Part shown: piece by piece, positions 30,973-40,308 of the stretch | Position numbering within the stretch: the stretch's first letter is position 1 | Layout of the letters: every line of letters begins with the position of its first letter | Source of the DNA: Chryseomicrobium sp. FSL W7-1435 | GTDB taxonomy: Bacteria; Bacillota; Bacilli; Bacillales_A; Planococcaceae | Direction of reading: 5' to 3' | Length of the DNA stretch: 64,000 nucleotides | Assembly (NCBI RefSeq): GCF_038595005.1 | Contig: NZ_CP151997.1 | Span: 2,170,001-2,234,000, forward strand | Made by a program: the position numbers and the translations under genes | Notes under the pieces: generated by a model | The model's input: the letters and a program-made list of their open reading frames with translations, nothing else | What the model was told of the DNA's origin: nothing | Database searches by the model: none

Positions 30973-31899
30973 TTACTTTACTAGTACTTTATTTATTGCG
31001 TCCACTGCTGCTTCTATGAATAATGGATGCGTATTAGGCATTTCCGGACGGTAATAATTGGCGCCTAGTCGGTCACATACGATTTTACATTCATAGTCAT
31101 TATCATAAAGAACCTCTAGATGATCTGCCACAAATCCAACTGGTGTGTAGACAAAGATACGATAGCCCTTTTCTTCAAATAATTCTTCCGTTAAATCTTG
31201 TACATCTGGACCAATCCAAGGCTCTGGTGTTTGTCCAGCACTCTGCCAGCCAACTTCTACATTTTCAACACCTGTTACTTGTTGAATCAAACGAGCTGTC
31301 TCCTGCAACTGTTGTGCATACGGATCGCCATTTGCCAGAATTTTTTCTGGTAATGAGTGAGCAGAAACGACAAGAACTGCTTTTTCTCGCTCTTCATCTG
31401 ACATAGAATTGAAGGTTGTAGAAATTTTTTGATTCCAGTATTCAATGAACTTTGGCTCATCATACCAGCTCTCCACCGATGTAATAGAGATTCCAAACTT
31501 GTCAGCCTCTTCTTTTGCGCGTCCATTGTAAGACTTTATAGAAAACGTTGAGAAATGTGGTGCAAGTACAAGCGATACAGCTTCTTTAATACCGTCTTTA
31601 GCCATTGCTTCTATAGCATCTTCTACGAAAGGTTCGATATGCTTTAAGCCAATGTATAAAACATACTCTACTTCATCTTGAGACGCGTTCATTTTCTCGT
31701 GGATTGCTTTTGCTTGATCTTCAGTAATTTTGGCAAGTGGAGAAATTCCCCCTATTGCACGGTAACGATCTGTTAAATCTTGCAAAGCCTCTGGGCTTGG
31801 TTGACGCCCGTGACGAATATGTGTGTAATACCGTTCAATATCTGCTTCTGAATAAGGCGTTCCATACGCCATAACTAGTAATCCAACTTGCTTTTTCAT
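30973..31899 (-). CDS. hemH: Ferrochelatase (coproporphyrin ferrochelatase type)
   Basis: Inserts iron into the porphyrin, soluble monomeric Gram-positive type. 308 aa from ATG 31899 (GAGGTG site 8 nt upstream). [26 protein letters not shown] at the N terminus and [22 protein letters not shown] with the metal-site His near residue 180, then [17 protein letters not shown]. The conserved [15 protein letters not shown] holds the catalytic Glu. Lies 11 nt after hemE and 16 nt before hemY. Confidence 0.95.
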   Translation of the reverse strand: MKKQVGLLVMAYGTPYSEADIERYYTHIRHGRQPSPEALQDLTDRYRAIGGISPLAKITEDQAKAIHEKMNASQDEVEYVLYIGLKHIEPFVEDAIEAMAKDGIKEAVSLVLAPHFSTFSIKSYNGRAKEEADKFGISITSVESWYDEPKFIEYWNQKISTTFNSMSDEEREKAVLVVSAHSLPEKILANGDPYAQQLQETARLIQQVTGVENVEVGWQSAGQTPEPWIGPDVQDLTEELFEEKGYRIFVYTPVGFVADHLEVLYDNDYECKIVCDRLGANYYRPEMPNTHPLFIEAAVDAINKVLVK

Positions 31900-31910
31900 T
31901 TCAAGACACC

Positions 31911-32963
31911 TCAATTCGATTTTTGGGAAATCAGTTCACGACTATATGAGTGTACAAGGTCCGTTAAACGTTTTAATACATCTGGATCTACTTCTGGGAA
32001 TACGCCATGACCCAAGTTGAAAATATGGCCAGGATGAGCAACCCCTTGCTCAACGATTTGTTTTGCTCGTTTTTCGATTTCTTCCCAAGAGCCGAGTAAA
32101 TAAGAAGGATCTAAATTACCTTGCACAGTTTTGTGAATTCCACGCTGACGCGCTTCTTCTATAGATAATCTCCAGTCGAGCCCTACAACATCCACCGGAA
32201 GGTCATGCCATTCGTTTGCTAAGTGACTTGCACCCACCCCAAATGTAATGAGGGGTACACCTGTTTCACGTAGTTCAGTGAAGATACGTGTCATAACAGG
32301 CTTAATATATAAACGGTAATCGGCTACATTTAATGCACCCACCCATGAATCAAAAATTTGAATAGCACTTGCACCCGCTTGTACTTGTGCTTTGATATCA
32401 ATAATGATCATGTCAGCGAGCTTTTCCATAAGTGCGTACCATGCTTGTGGTTCACTCACCATGAATGCTTTTGTTTTGTTGTAACTTTTAGAAGGTCCCC
32501 CTTCGATCATATAACTTGCTAATGTAAAAGGAGCTCCTGCGAACCCAATCAATGGAACAGTTAACTGCTGCTGCGTTAAAATTTTAATCGTTTCTAACAC
32601 AAATGGCACATGTTCTTCAGGATTGAATTGTTGAAGTTTTTCTACATCTGCTACTGAGCGAATCGGGTTTGAAATAACCGGACCAATGCCTGCTTTAATC
32701 TCAACATCTACACCCATTCCTGGCAATGGCGTCACGATATCTTTATAGAGGATCGCTGCATCTACATTGTAGTTGTCTACAGGCAGTTTCGTTACATACG
32801 CACACAGTTCTGGTTGTTGTGTGATTTGTTCTAATGAATACTTTTTCTTAATTTCACGGTATTCAGGTTGTGAACGGCCCGCCTGACGCATAAACCATAC
32901 TGGTGTATGTTCAACTTGTTGCCCTCTTGCTGCACGCAAAAGCGAATCATTTGTAATTTTCAT
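31911..32963 (-). CDS. hemE: Uroporphyrinogen decarboxylase
   Basis: Removes four carboxyl groups from uroporphyrinogen III to give coproporphyrinogen III. 350 aa. Signature [18 protein letters not shown] (residues about 21-38) with the two essential Arg, IFDSWVGAL near 207, and [10 protein letters not shown] and [19 protein letters not shown] at the C terminus. First gene of hemEHY; promoter at 33051-33023. Divergent from hmoB. Confidence 0.96.
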   Translation of the reverse strand: MKITNDSLLRAARGQQVEHTPVWFMRQAGRSQPEYREIKKKYSLEQITQQPELCAYVTKLPVDNYNVDAAILYKDIVTPLPGMGVDVEIKAGIGPVISNPIRSVADVEKLQQFNPEEHVPFVLETIKILTQQQLTVPLIGFAGAPFTLASYMIEGGPSKSYNKTKAFMVSEPQAWYALMEKLADMIIIDIKAQVQAGASAIQIFDSWVGALNVADYRLYIKPVMTRIFTELRETGVPLITFGVGASHLANEWHDLPVDVVGLDWRLSIEEARQRGIHKTVQGNLDPSYLLGSWEEIEKRAKQIVEQGVAHPGHIFNLGHGVFPEVDPDVLKRLTDLVHSYSRELISQKSN

Positions 32964-33022
32964 GGTAGTCTACCCTTCCCTACACAATTAGTCTATCTAT
33001 TACTTTAGAACTTCTCTCATCT

Positions 33023-33051
33023 ATTGTATAGATTTCAAACCAAAATGTCAT
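33023..33051 (-). promoter_or_regulatory. Probable sigma-A promoter of hemEHY
   Basis: Minus strand ATGACA (33051-33046), 17-nt spacer, TACAAT (33028-33023). Two mismatches to consensus overall in the hexamers. No clear Fur or PerR palindrome was recognised in the 177-bp hemE-hmoB interval. Confidence 0.5.
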
Positions 33052-33140
33052 AGAATTGCCTTTCTATTGCTAGTAAAGTGTTTTCAATTTGTGAACAATG
33101 GGAAATACTATACATAATTAGATAAATAGGAGGCTCATTC

Positions 33141-33638
33141 ATGACATATTTCTATACTACTTCCGGAACACCCGAATTTATGAAACAACTGCAAGGTAAA
33201 TACAGTGCAGAACCTATGCATCTTCTTTACGGTGCATCGAGAACTCTTCTTGTACATGAAACAACTGGTAAAACTAAGTTTCAAACGCCTAGATCTTATG
33301 AAGTACTTGAAACATTTGGGGAGTTTCAACAACAGGGACACTTTTACTTTTATCATATCCCTGTAACAGACGAAGGACGCCCTGTATTCGAGCATGCGAC
33401 TCAACAAATCATCCAAGCTGTTTCAAACGAACCTGGATTATTTGCACTTCGCGTGCTACGACCAGTTAAAGCGGATACTTATCTGATTGTCTCCCAGTGG
33501 TCTGGACCTTCGAGTTATAAACAATGGGCAGATCGCCATCTGACACCACTTGATACACTTGCATCTAAACAAAATCTATTTACTAGCGCTCCGTATACAG
33601 AAGTGTACCGAACAAAAAGCGAAGAAGCAGCGGATTAA
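33141..33638 (+). CDS. hmoB: Heme-degrading monooxygenase HmoB-like
   Basis: 165 aa, matching B. subtilis HmoB (YhgC, 166 aa), which also lies next to hemEHY. The N-terminal half (residues 1-65) is a divergent extension; the C-terminal half is an antibiotic-biosynthesis-monooxygenase (ABM) ferredoxin-like domain with FALRVLRPVKADTYLIVSQWSGPSSYKQWADRHL. Expected to release iron from haem. AGGAGG before ATG. Its TAA overlaps the ecsB stop codon on the other strand. Confidence 0.85.
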   Translation: MTYFYTTSGTPEFMKQLQGKYSAEPMHLLYGASRTLLVHETTGKTKFQTPRSYEVLETFGEFQQQGHFYFYHIPVTDEGRPVFEHATQQIIQAVSNEPGLFALRVLRPVKADTYLIVSQWSGPSSYKQWADRHLTPLDTLASKQNLFTSAPYTEVYRTKSEEAAD

Positions 33639-34813
33639 TCCGACTGCTTCTTTTTTCTTAAGAAATACCATTCTATTGAAATTACAGCAAATAGGACTCC
33701 TGCTAAAGTAAATAAAGGACTGTGCTGAAGTAGCATGATTACTGCACTAATTACTAGTGGTAAATAGCTAACTTTTCGAGCTAACTTAATGACCGCTTGT
33801 TCTTTTGAATGGACCGGTTGTGGATAAAGCATATCCATTCGGAACAATTGATTAAATAAAAGCCCTTGATAAGTTTGAATAGCAATTGCGAAAGCAAAAA
33901 TAACAACTAATCCCACGACGACATAAGAGAACGAAAGAAATGGCACAACAATCAGCAGTAGAGCTAGTCGCACCCACATATAGAACAGTTCATCTTTACG
34001 CACAAAACTGCGTGTTATCAAGAAACTATGAATGTCTGTGCCCTTAATTAACTTATCAGCCCAACTTCTGCGCGAAACACGACTACGTACATGCGGTACC
34101 TCGGTAAAATAATTGGCAAACTGATAAAATCGCTGCATCCTTTGTTGCTCACTATCTATCATGCGATCGAAAGGAAATGGATTAGTAGCTTTTCGTTGAA
34201 GACTCTTTAAATAGATGAAAGCTATTACTGACAGGACGCCAAAAAATAGCCAGTTACTCGTCAAGTACATATAAAGTAACCCAAAAATCACAATTAAACG
34301 TATGGCATAATCCAACCACTTCGTCTGTTCACTATACCAAAATGAGGCGAATTTTGTATGCACATTCCAAATGGCCAGAGCAACAACTCCTAGAGCCAAA
34401 CCTAGTAATTGATTTCGTGAAACTTCACCTATAGAAGATAACAAGGGTAGCAGAATCACTAGTACAACAAGAGACCGTACAATAACTACGCTGACCGACC
34501 AGCGTAAGGCAGGTTTCAAATAGGATTTCATCTGGGATTCCATTGCTAAAAAGAAATACTGATCCGCTTGTTTCAATAAGAGTGCAGGTCGATTTGGCAA
34601 TAAAACTACCGTCAATACAACCGCTGAAACTGCAAAAACCGGAAAATCATTTGGTGGTGCTTTTAACCACTCACTATACGAATACCCTGCTGCGCCGATT
34701 ACAAATAACAAGACCACCGCAATATGACCTGAGATGATAAATTGCATATATTTTTGTACTTCTAAAAAATAACTTTGAAATCTTTGACCATAAATAGATG
34801 CTAAGTTACGCAT
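33635..34813 (-). CDS. ecsB: ABC transporter permease EcsB
   Basis: 392-aa integral membrane partner of EcsA with about nine hydrophobic helices and the family N terminus MRNLASIYGQRFQSYFLEVQKYMQFI. ATG at 34813 is chosen (GGAG 7 nt upstream) over TTG 34819. It overlaps ecsA by 8 nt. The Ecs transporter influences secretion, competence and intramembrane RasP proteolysis in B. subtilis; recent work on relatives points to peptide export. Confidence 0.9.
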   Translation of the reverse strand: MRNLASIYGQRFQSYFLEVQKYMQFIISGHIAVVLLFVIGAAGYSYSEWLKAPPNDFPVFAVSAVVLTVVLLPNRPALLLKQADQYFFLAMESQMKSYLKPALRWSVSVVIVRSLVVLVILLPLLSSIGEVSRNQLLGLALGVVALAIWNVHTKFASFWYSEQTKWLDYAIRLIVIFGLLYMYLTSNWLFFGVLSVIAFIYLKSLQRKATNPFPFDRMIDSEQQRMQRFYQFANYFTEVPHVRSRVSRRSWADKLIKGTDIHSFLITRSFVRKDELFYMWVRLALLLIVVPFLSFSYVVVGLVVIFAFAIAIQTYQGLLFNQLFRMDMLYPQPVHSKEQAVIKLARKVSYLPLVISAVIMLLQHSPLFTLAGVLFAVISIEWYFLRKKKQSD

Positions 34814-35546
34814 GGTCAATCTCCTCTGTCATAGCAATGTACAAATCATCTAACGTGGCCCCTGGCATGTTAAGAGCCAGTCGCAAATCATTCATCGTCC
34901 CTGCTGCTCGAATCTTGCCATTATGCAGTAGAATCAATTTATCACAATGCTTTTCAGCTGTAGTTAGTACATGAGTCGTCATCAAAATGCCTGCTCCATT
35001 TTTCTTCCGTACCTCTAATTGATTTAATAGTGCACGAATGGCTAATGGATCTAACCCGACGAATGGTTCATCAATCACATAGAGTGGTGGATTGGCCATA
35101 AACGCAGCCATGATCATCACTTTTTGCTTCATACCTTTAGAAAAATGTGTCGGAAACCACTTTAAGCGCTTCTCCATTCTAAACTCTTCTAATAAGTTGG
35201 CAATGCGTCCTTGCGCTACACTTTCCTCAATTTCATATGCTAAAGAAACCAATTCTAAATGTTCTTGAAGCATCAACTCATCATAGAGGATAGGCGTTTC
35301 AGGTATATAAGTGAAAGACTTTCGGTAACGATCTGATTCATCCGTAATTTGCTGTCCATTTATAGTAATTTCACCAGAGTGTGCTTGAAGGAGCCCAATA
35401 ATATGTTTAATCGTTGTACTTTTACCGGCTCCATTTAAACCGATTAAACCAACAATCTCTCCTTTTTCAACTGTAAACGATAGATTGTGGATAACTGCTT
35501 TTTTTGTATAGCCACCTGTTACATTTTCAAGTTTTAATAATGACAT
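34806..35546 (-). CDS. ecsA: ABC transporter ATPase EcsA
   Basis: 246 aa. Walker A GLIGLNGAGKSTTIKHI (residues about 33-49), signature HFSKGMKQKVMIMAAF, Walker B LYVIDEPFVGLDPLAI, H-loop MTTHVLTTAEKHCDK. Divergent from hit and coupled to ecsB, the conserved Bacillales arrangement hit-ecsAB. Confidence 0.95.
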   Translation of the reverse strand: MSLLKLENVTGGYTKKAVIHNLSFTVEKGEIVGLIGLNGAGKSTTIKHIIGLLQAHSGEITINGQQITDESDRYRKSFTYIPETPILYDELMLQEHLELVSLAYEIEESVAQGRIANLLEEFRMEKRLKWFPTHFSKGMKQKVMIMAAFMANPPLYVIDEPFVGLDPLAIRALLNQLEVRKKNGAGILMTTHVLTTAEKHCDKLILLHNGKIRAAGTMNDLRLALNMPGATLDDLYIAMTEEIDHA

Positions 35547-35655
35547 CTGTCTAGCCCCTCTCCTCCCTTAGTTTAGCACCTTCACTCAAAAAAATCTCTC
35601 TCAGCTATAGCGTATGATAAACTACTGATAGTAATACGAAAAGGAGTGTTGGAAG

Positions 35656-36075
35656 ATGACAAATTGTCTATTTTGCAAACTGATTTCAGGAGAAATTCCT
35701 AGTACAAAAATCTATGAAGATCAAGATGTATTTGTATTCATGGATATTATGCCCCTCACGAAAGGACATATTCTTGTTATTCCTAAAGAACACAAAGAAT
35801 CCGTCTATGATCTTTCTGAAGAGCAAGCAGCAAATTTATTCCGAGTCGTCCCAAAACTAGCGAATGCTTTGAAAGAAACATTTCATCCAGCTGGCATGAA
35901 TCTTCTTAACAATAATGGAGCACCTGCTGGCCAAAGCGTCTTCCATTTCCATTTACATTTGATACCTCGATACGATGAAACAGATGGTTTCAAGGCAACA
36001 TGGCGAACAAAAGAAAAGGAATTTACTCTCGATAAAATCCAACAATTAGCGACTGAATTATCAGAAAAAATATAA
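35656..36075 (+). CDS. hit: HIT-family hydrolase
   Basis: 139 aa histidine-triad nucleotide-binding protein, probably hydrolysing purine nucleoside phosphoramidates or dinucleotide polyphosphates. Zinc-binding start CLFCKLISGEIPSTKIYEDQDV and catalytic triad in GQSVFHFHLHLIPRY (His-x-His-x-His near residues 97-101). AAGGAG site. Divergent from ecsAB as in B. subtilis. Confidence 0.95.
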   Translation: MTNCLFCKLISGEIPSTKIYEDQDVFVFMDIMPLTKGHILVIPKEHKESVYDLSEEQAANLFRVVPKLANALKETFHPAGMNLLNNNGAPAGQSVFHFHLHLIPRYDETDGFKATWRTKEKEFTLDKIQQLATELSEKI

Positions 36076-36085
36076 GCCGCATCTA

Positions 36086-36113
36086 TTGCACTATTTTAGA
36101 GATACGGTATACT
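36086..36113 (+). promoter_or_regulatory. sigma-A promoter of trpP
   Basis: TTGCAC (36086-36091), 16-nt spacer, TATACT (36108-36113), giving a leader of about 70 nt before trpP. Confidence 0.65.
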
Positions 36114-36149
36114 AAAATCTAAGCTTTCGCTTGTAGCATATAGCGCATA

Positions 36150-36190
36150 CAGGGAGAGCAGTAGACTAGAATGAGCAGAGGAGAGAAAAG
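36150..36190 (+). promoter_or_regulatory. TRAP-type NAG-repeat array over the trpP ribosome binding site
   Basis: Eight triplets at 36150 (CAG), 36156 (GAG), 36162 (TAG), 36167 (TAG), 36173 (GAG), 36178 (GAG), 36183 (GAG) and 36188 (AAG), with gaps of 3,3,2,3,2,2,2 nt. Six of them are the preferred GAG/UAG. This is the spacing bound by the tryptophan-activated TRAP (MtrB) ring. The last repeats overlap the Shine-Dalgarno (GAGGAGAG) 5-10 nt before the trpP ATG, so bound TRAP would block translation. B. subtilis trpP is controlled this way. Confidence 0.75.
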
Positions 36191-36193
36191 TAA

Positions 36194-36718
36194 ATGAATA
36201 CAAAAAATTTAGTAGTTTCCTCAATGTTATTAGGTGTAGGGACCGTGTTATATCTCGTTATACCAGGAATCAATGGTGGAATGAAGCCCGATTTCTTACT
36301 AACGATGATGTTTATTACCATCTTGCTAACACCTACTGTTAAACACACAGTCGTGGTTGGTTTAGCCACAGGTTTATTATCAGGACTTTTCACAACATTC
36401 CCTGGCGGCTTTTTACCGAATGTAATTGATAAATTCATTACAGCTCTTGCATTTTTTGCGTTAGTTGTGATTTTGAAAACAGTAGCTACTAAACTAGTAA
36501 CACAAGCTGTACTGACTGCTGCAGGTACTGCACTCTCAGGAGCTATTTTCTTAGCCAGTGCTATTTTCATCATGGGAGCAGAAGTTCCATTTACAGTGCT
36601 ATACTTAGGTGTTGTATTACCTGCAATTGCATTAAACACAATAGCGTTTGTCATTATTTACCCAATTGTACAGCAGACTTTAAAACGGTCTAGCTTGCGT
36701 ACTTCAGTTGCAAACTAA
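36194..36718 (+). CDS. trpP: Probable tryptophan transporter TrpP (ThiW/TrpP family)
   Basis: 174 aa, five or so hydrophobic helices, beginning MNTKNLVVSSMLLGVGTVLYLV and carrying GGMKPDFLLTMMFITILLTPT and the loop FTTFPGGFLPNVIDKFITAL typical of the TrpP/YhaG family. Cytoplasmic-membrane substrate-binding component or transporter for tryptophan. The position between hit and hpr is the B. subtilis order, and the NAG-repeat leader supports a tryptophan-related role. Confidence 0.87.
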   Translation: MNTKNLVVSSMLLGVGTVLYLVIPGINGGMKPDFLLTMMFITILLTPTVKHTVVVGLATGLLSGLFTTFPGGFLPNVIDKFITALAFFALVVILKTVATKLVTQAVLTAAGTALSGAIFLASAIFIMGAEVPFTVLYLGVVLPAIALNTIAFVIIYPIVQQTLKRSSLRTSVAN

Positions 36719-36726
36719 ATCATTCA

Positions 36727-36756
36727 ACCCTTTCGCAAACAAGCGAAAGGGTTTTT
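36727..36756 (+). terminator. Intrinsic terminator of trpP
   Basis: CCCTTTCGC-AAACAA-GCGAAAGGG followed by TTTTT. Confidence 0.92.
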
Positions 36757-36847
36757 CTATCTAGACGTACTAGCTGAATCATGTTTAAATAAATACGCAT
36801 GTTGGTATACTGAAAGAAATACATAGTTCCGAAAGTGGGGAATCAAA

Positions 36848-37222
36848 ATGGACAAAAGCCGTTTTGTATGGGGCTTATTGACAGGTGCAACGACTGCTGC
36901 TGCTGCAATCCTGTTAACTGCTCCGAAAAGTGGTCCGGAAGTTCGCTCTCAATTACGCGCAACTTCGACAACAGTAAAATTTGAAATGAGTGATTTAAAA
37001 ACTCAATTTCAAGAAGTGAAAAACTCTATACAACATTTAATCACTACCGCTAAAGAAGTCACACCAGAAGCCATGCAGGGCATGAAAGAAAGTGTCGATA
37101 CGTGGCAACGTGAAACAGCGCCTATTCAAGCTAAAATCAAACAAGATCTTGAAGCCATCCAGAAATCTATGGATGAAATTCAACAGGCCTTACCTAAAAA
37201 AACTGACAGTCAAGCTGGCTAA
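36848..37222 (+). CDS. YtxH-like (YhaH) protein
   Basis: 124 aa. A short N-terminal hydrophobic stretch (FVWGLLTGATTAAAAILLTAPKSG, with the conserved LLTAPKSG turn) followed by a long amphipathic coiled-coil-like region rich in Lys, Gln and Glu. Typical of the YtxH/gas-vesicle-like general stress family; B. subtilis YhaH occupies the same locus. Function not established. Followed by long repeat copy A. Confidence 0.8.
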   Translation: MDKSRFVWGLLTGATTAAAAILLTAPKSGPEVRSQLRATSTTVKFEMSDLKTQFQEVKNSIQHLITTAKEVTPEAMQGMKESVDTWQRETAPIQAKIKQDLEAIQKSMDEIQQALPKKTDSQAG

Positions 37223-37263
37223 ATCTTGAAACTAAGATTAAAACCAGTAATTGAACTCGTATA

Positions 37264-37458
37264 GCTTGGAACATAAGTGGAGTGGAGGGGCTGACTCCAG
37301 TGGGATCAAAAGTCGAAACGTGAGACCCCGCAGGAGCTTGCGACGAGGAGGCTCACGGCGCGCCCACGGAACGCAGCCCCGGAATGGAACTCAGCGTTAA
37401 CTAAATCAGTAGATTCTCTAATCCAACTTAGAGAACCTACTGTTTTTTTGTTCAACCT
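37264..37458 (+). repeat. Long copy (A) of the dispersed GC-rich repeat, ending in a terminator hairpin
   Basis: About 195 bp, plus orientation, starting 41 nt after the ytxH-like stop. Begins TTGGAACATAAGTGGAGTGG, contains the GC-rich core with nested stems GTGAG/CTCAC and CGCAG-GAGC-TTGCG, then GGAACTCAG and a hairpin AGTAGATTCTCTAA...TTAGAGAACCTACTG with seven T. Much richer in GC than the surroundings. The remainder of this 423-nt gap up to hpr holds only a -10-like TATACT at 37553-37558. Confidence 0.88.
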
Positions 37459-37645
37459 CTTTTGTCTTACGATTTCTTTACTCATAGATTACCTCTAATA
37501 TTTTTTATTGAATAGTATTGTACACACATTTCCGTTTCTGCTCTTCCCTTGTTATACTACTAAGTAGAAGAAGTTCGTGCTTGTACTACAGCCTGTTTGA
37601 ATCATCTCCAGGTATAAAAATTTCTCAAAGAAGGTGGCGAACCCT

Positions 37646-38197
37646 ATGTCAGAAAATTATTCTCTAAAAGAAGCAATGATTTTTAGTCAACGACTCGGCC
37701 AATTATCTAAAGCGCTCTGGAAAGCTGTTGAAAAAGATTGGCAGACCTGGATCAAGCCGTATGATTTAAATATCAATGAACACCATATCCTTTGGATTGC
37801 TTACCATTTAAAAGGCGCCACCATTTCTGACATTGCCAAATTTGGTGTCATGCATGTTTCTACAGCATTTAATTTCTCTAAAAAGCTGGAGCAACGTGAA
37901 TTATTAGCCTTTTCTAAGAGAGAAGACGATAAACGGAATACCTATGTAACAGTGACGGAAAAAGGCGCAAATTTATTAGAAGAAATGTATGAGAACTATC
38001 ACAACACATCACATTCAGTTATTGAAGGATCCCTTCCTATTAAACAGTTATACGGACGCTTTCCTGAGTTCATGGATATGATGGCTGTTATCCGTAATAT
38101 TTATGGAGACGATTTTATGGATATATTCGAGCGTTCTCTAGCAAATATCGAAAAAGAATTTGAGTTTGATGACAAGGACGCAAGCGCAAACAAATAA
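37646..38197 (+). CDS. hpr: MarR-family transition-state regulator Hpr (ScoC)
   Basis: 183 aa repressor of protease, sporulation and transport genes in the transition phase. Winged-helix segment [63 protein letters not shown] (residues about 28-90) is near-identical in character to Bacillus ScoC. ATG 37646 is chosen because AAGGTGG lies 8 nt upstream; GTG 37634 overlaps that site. Position between yhaH and prsA agrees with B. subtilis. Confidence 0.92.
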   Translation: MSENYSLKEAMIFSQRLGQLSKALWKAVEKDWQTWIKPYDLNINEHHILWIAYHLKGATISDIAKFGVMHVSTAFNFSKKLEQRELLAFSKREDDKRNTYVTVTEKGANLLEEMYENYHNTSHSVIEGSLPIKQLYGRFPEFMDMMAVIRNIYGDDFMDIFERSLANIEKEFEFDDKDASANK

Positions 38198-38276
38198 TTT
38201 ACAAATAAAAGCTTGATATTCGTCTCGATACATCGTATTGTATACTCTTGAACTATCAACTTTAGGAGTGTTATAC

Positions 38277-38819
38277 ATGCAATGCTGGAAAAACATTAAT
38301 ATAAAAAGACAATACGGCTATGATCGCCTGTTTTTAATTTCTTCATTTATTGTCTTTATCGTCTTTTCATTTACGTATATTGGAATGTCGTTTTTCGTTG
38401 AAAGTAATCGATCTAGTGACTATTTCATTGTATTTCTTATCTCATTTTTAGCTGTTTATCCTACTCATAAAATTTTGCACTACCTGCCACTCTCTCGATT
38501 ACAAGGAAGTGTCAAACTGAAGCGCTATATGCATTTTCATATTGTTCCTATGTTTATGATTCGAATTTGTGAACCTATTGCGAAAGGGAGATTTATTTTC
38601 GCTCTATTGTTGCCATTTCTTGTCTTATCAACAGTCTTCTTAGCAGGAATGTATATCTTCCCAGTGTTTGCTCATTACTTTATCATACTGTTCGCTTACC
38701 ATTGTGGTATGTGTGTAATAGACCTGATTTATGTAAAAGAGCTCCTTCATTCGCCTAAAAAAGCTTGGATTGAAGAAATTGAGGATGGGTATGAGATTCT
38801 AGTAACTCCTCGTGCGTAA
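38277..38819 (+). CDS. DUF3267-type integral membrane protein
   Basis: 180 aa from ATG 38277 (TTTAGGAG site). Four or five transmembrane helices. The segment YPTHKILHYLPLSR (around residues 60-75) has an H-x3-H pattern and a later LIYVKEL..., as in the DUF3267 family that resembles site-2-protease-type metalloproteases; the canonical Glu of HExxH is absent (HKILH). Function unknown. Between hpr and prsA. Confidence 0.7.
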   Translation: MQCWKNINIKRQYGYDRLFLISSFIVFIVFSFTYIGMSFFVESNRSSDYFIVFLISFLAVYPTHKILHYLPLSRLQGSVKLKRYMHFHIVPMFMIRICEPIAKGRFIFALLLPFLVLSTVFLAGMYIFPVFAHYFIILFAYHCGMCVIDLIYVKELLHSPKKAWIEEIEDGYEILVTPRA

Positions 38820-38878
38820 CTATTGCTAGCACATCATTGTTTTGCTATGATGAAAGAGTTCACGAAGGGAGTTACAGT

Positions 38879-39064
38879 ATGATTATTTTGGCACTACTTG
38901 GATTTGCCGCCTTCTATTTCTTTCAAATAAATCGAATGGCTAATGCATTTGTCACGTCTCGCGAACTATCAGAAGAGAAGCAGACAAAAGTATTCCGAAT
39001 GGTAAATATTTGTATTACTCTATTATTTGTCTCACTTTATGTAAAAATAACATATGCAGTATAG
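38879..39064 (+). CDS. Small membrane protein, two transmembrane helices, unrecognised
   Basis: 61 aa from ATG 38879 (AAGGGAG site). Helix 1 MIILALLGFAAFYFF, a charged middle (TSRELSEEKQTKVFR), helix 2 ICITLLFVSLYVKI. I do not recognise a family. A terminator follows 4 nt after the stop, so it is a real transcription unit end; it could be co-transcribed with the preceding membrane protein gene (59-nt gap). Confidence 0.65.
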   Translation: MIILALLGFAAFYFFQINRMANAFVTSRELSEEKQTKVFRMVNICITLLFVSLYVKITYAV

Positions 39065-39067
39065 ATT

Positions 39068-39099
39068 GAACGGACGCCAAATGGCATCCGTTCTTTTTG
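39068..39099 (+). terminator. Intrinsic terminator after the 61-aa gene
   Basis: GAACGGA...TCCGTTC with inner GCC/GGC pairing, followed by five T. It abuts the 3' end of the minus-strand yjcZ-like gene. Confidence 0.8.
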
Positions 39100-39195
39100 T
39101 TAGCTAAAGAATATTGCGCCGACAATGATAAGAAGAATGAATAAAACGACAACCAGGGCAAACCCTGAGCCGCCTGAATAGCTATTATGACCCAT
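39100..39195 (-). CDS. YjcZ-family small hydrophobic protein
   Basis: 31 aa: MGHNSYSGGSGFALVVVLFI then a hydrophobic stretch ending VGAIFFS. Gly/Ser-rich start plus FALxVVLFILLIIVGA is the YjcZ/YrhH-like sporulation-associated micro-protein family, a single membrane helix. Very strong AAGGAGGTGA ribosome site 5 nt before the ATG. Exact function unknown. Confidence 0.88.
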   Translation of the reverse strand: MGHNSYSGGSGFALVVVLFILLIIVGAIFFS

Positions 39196-39329
39196 TACAA
39201 TCACCTCCTTGTCCTCTACAGTATGCGGGTGTCATTATGACTGCTTAGGCAGATATGGAACTATTTTGTTTTTAATTCGTTTATGTTATAGTAAGCATTG
39301 TCTGATAATTAGTTAGGAGAGATACTACA

Positions 39330-40232
39330 ATGAAAAAAACATTATTAACAACAGCTCTAGCAGCGTCTATTTTCACGTTAGGTGCATGCTCGGACGAAGA
39401 GGCTTCATCACCAGTAGTTGTTAGCTCTGAATATGGCGATATCACAGAAAATGACCTGTATAACGAAATGAAAGCATCTATTGGAGATCAAGCTTTGCAA
39501 TTACTAATGATTGAAAAAACATTAGACGCAGAATATGATGTGACGGATGAGCAAGTAGAAGCTGCACTTGCTGCTGATAAAGAAGAGCAAGGTGAAAACT
39601 TTGAAGCGTTCATCGCACAGCAAGGTTATAACGAAGAATCTTATAAGAAGTTCTTAAAACTTAACCTTCTTCAAGAAGAAGCATTAATTGAAGGTGTAGA
39701 AGCTACTGATGAAGAAATTCAAGCTAAATATGATGCGATGAAGACAGAAGTAAATGCTCGTCACATCTTAGTTGAAGATGAAGCTACTGCTAATGAAGTA
39801 AAACAAAAATTAGATGAAGGTGGAGACTTTGCAGCACTAGCTGCCGAATACTCTACTGAACCACAAGCGCAAACTTCTGGTGGCGACCTTGGTTGGTTTG
39901 GCCGCGGAGCGATGGTTCCTGAATTTGAAGAAGCAGCATTCTCTTTAGAACCAGGTGTAATCAGCGATCCTGTACAATCTGATTTTGGATTCCACATCAT
40001 TGAAGTTATTGAAAAGCGTGAGATGGAAGAAACATTAGAAGACAAGAAAGATGAGTTAGCTCGTGAAGTGAAGCTTGAAAAAGCGGACACGTCTGCATTA
40101 TTTGCGACAGTTTCACAGTTAATGAAAGATGCAAATGTTGAAATTCAAGATGAAGAACTTGAAGGCGCATTAGCTAACTTCTTAGATTATGAAGAGCCAG
40201 CTGCTGAAGAAACAGAAGAATCAAGCGAGTAA
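39330..40232 (+). CDS. prsA: Foldase PrsA (peptidyl-prolyl isomerase lipoprotein)
   Basis: 300-aa extracytoplasmic lipoprotein that helps secreted proteins fold. Signal peptide with lipobox LGAC (Cys20), N-terminal SurA-like chaperone region (21-135), parvulin domain (about 138-230: [68 protein letters not shown]), C-terminal acidic tail. Next to hpr as in B. subtilis, and convergent with yhaM. Confidence 0.96.
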   Translation: MKKTLLTTALAASIFTLGACSDEEASSPVVVSSEYGDITENDLYNEMKASIGDQALQLLMIEKTLDAEYDVTDEQVEAALAADKEEQGENFEAFIAQQGYNEESYKKFLKLNLLQEEALIEGVEATDEEIQAKYDAMKTEVNARHILVEDEATANEVKQKLDEGGDFAALAAEYSTEPQAQTSGGDLGWFGRGAMVPEFEEAAFSLEPGVISDPVQSDFGFHIIEVIEKREMEETLEDKKDELAREVKLEKADTSALFATVSQLMKDANVEIQDEELEGALANFLDYEEPAAEETEESSE

Positions 40233-40260
40233 TTTATAATAAGCGGCTTAAACAAACTAA

Positions 40261-40304
40261 AACAGTAGGTCCACTAGATTGAACTAGTGGACCTACTGTT
40301 TTTC
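40261..40304. terminator. Bidirectional terminator between prsA and yhaM
   Basis: CAGTAGGTCCACTAG and CTAGTGGACCTACTG, 15-bp perfect stem with a 6-nt loop, A-run before and T-run after. Confidence 0.93.
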
Positions 40305-40308
40305 ATTT

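Noticed and set aside
32964-33140. Fur or PerR box between hemE and hmoB
   Set aside because: No 19-bp TGATAAT-type palindrome with acceptable match was found by eye; regulation of this divergent pair is left open.
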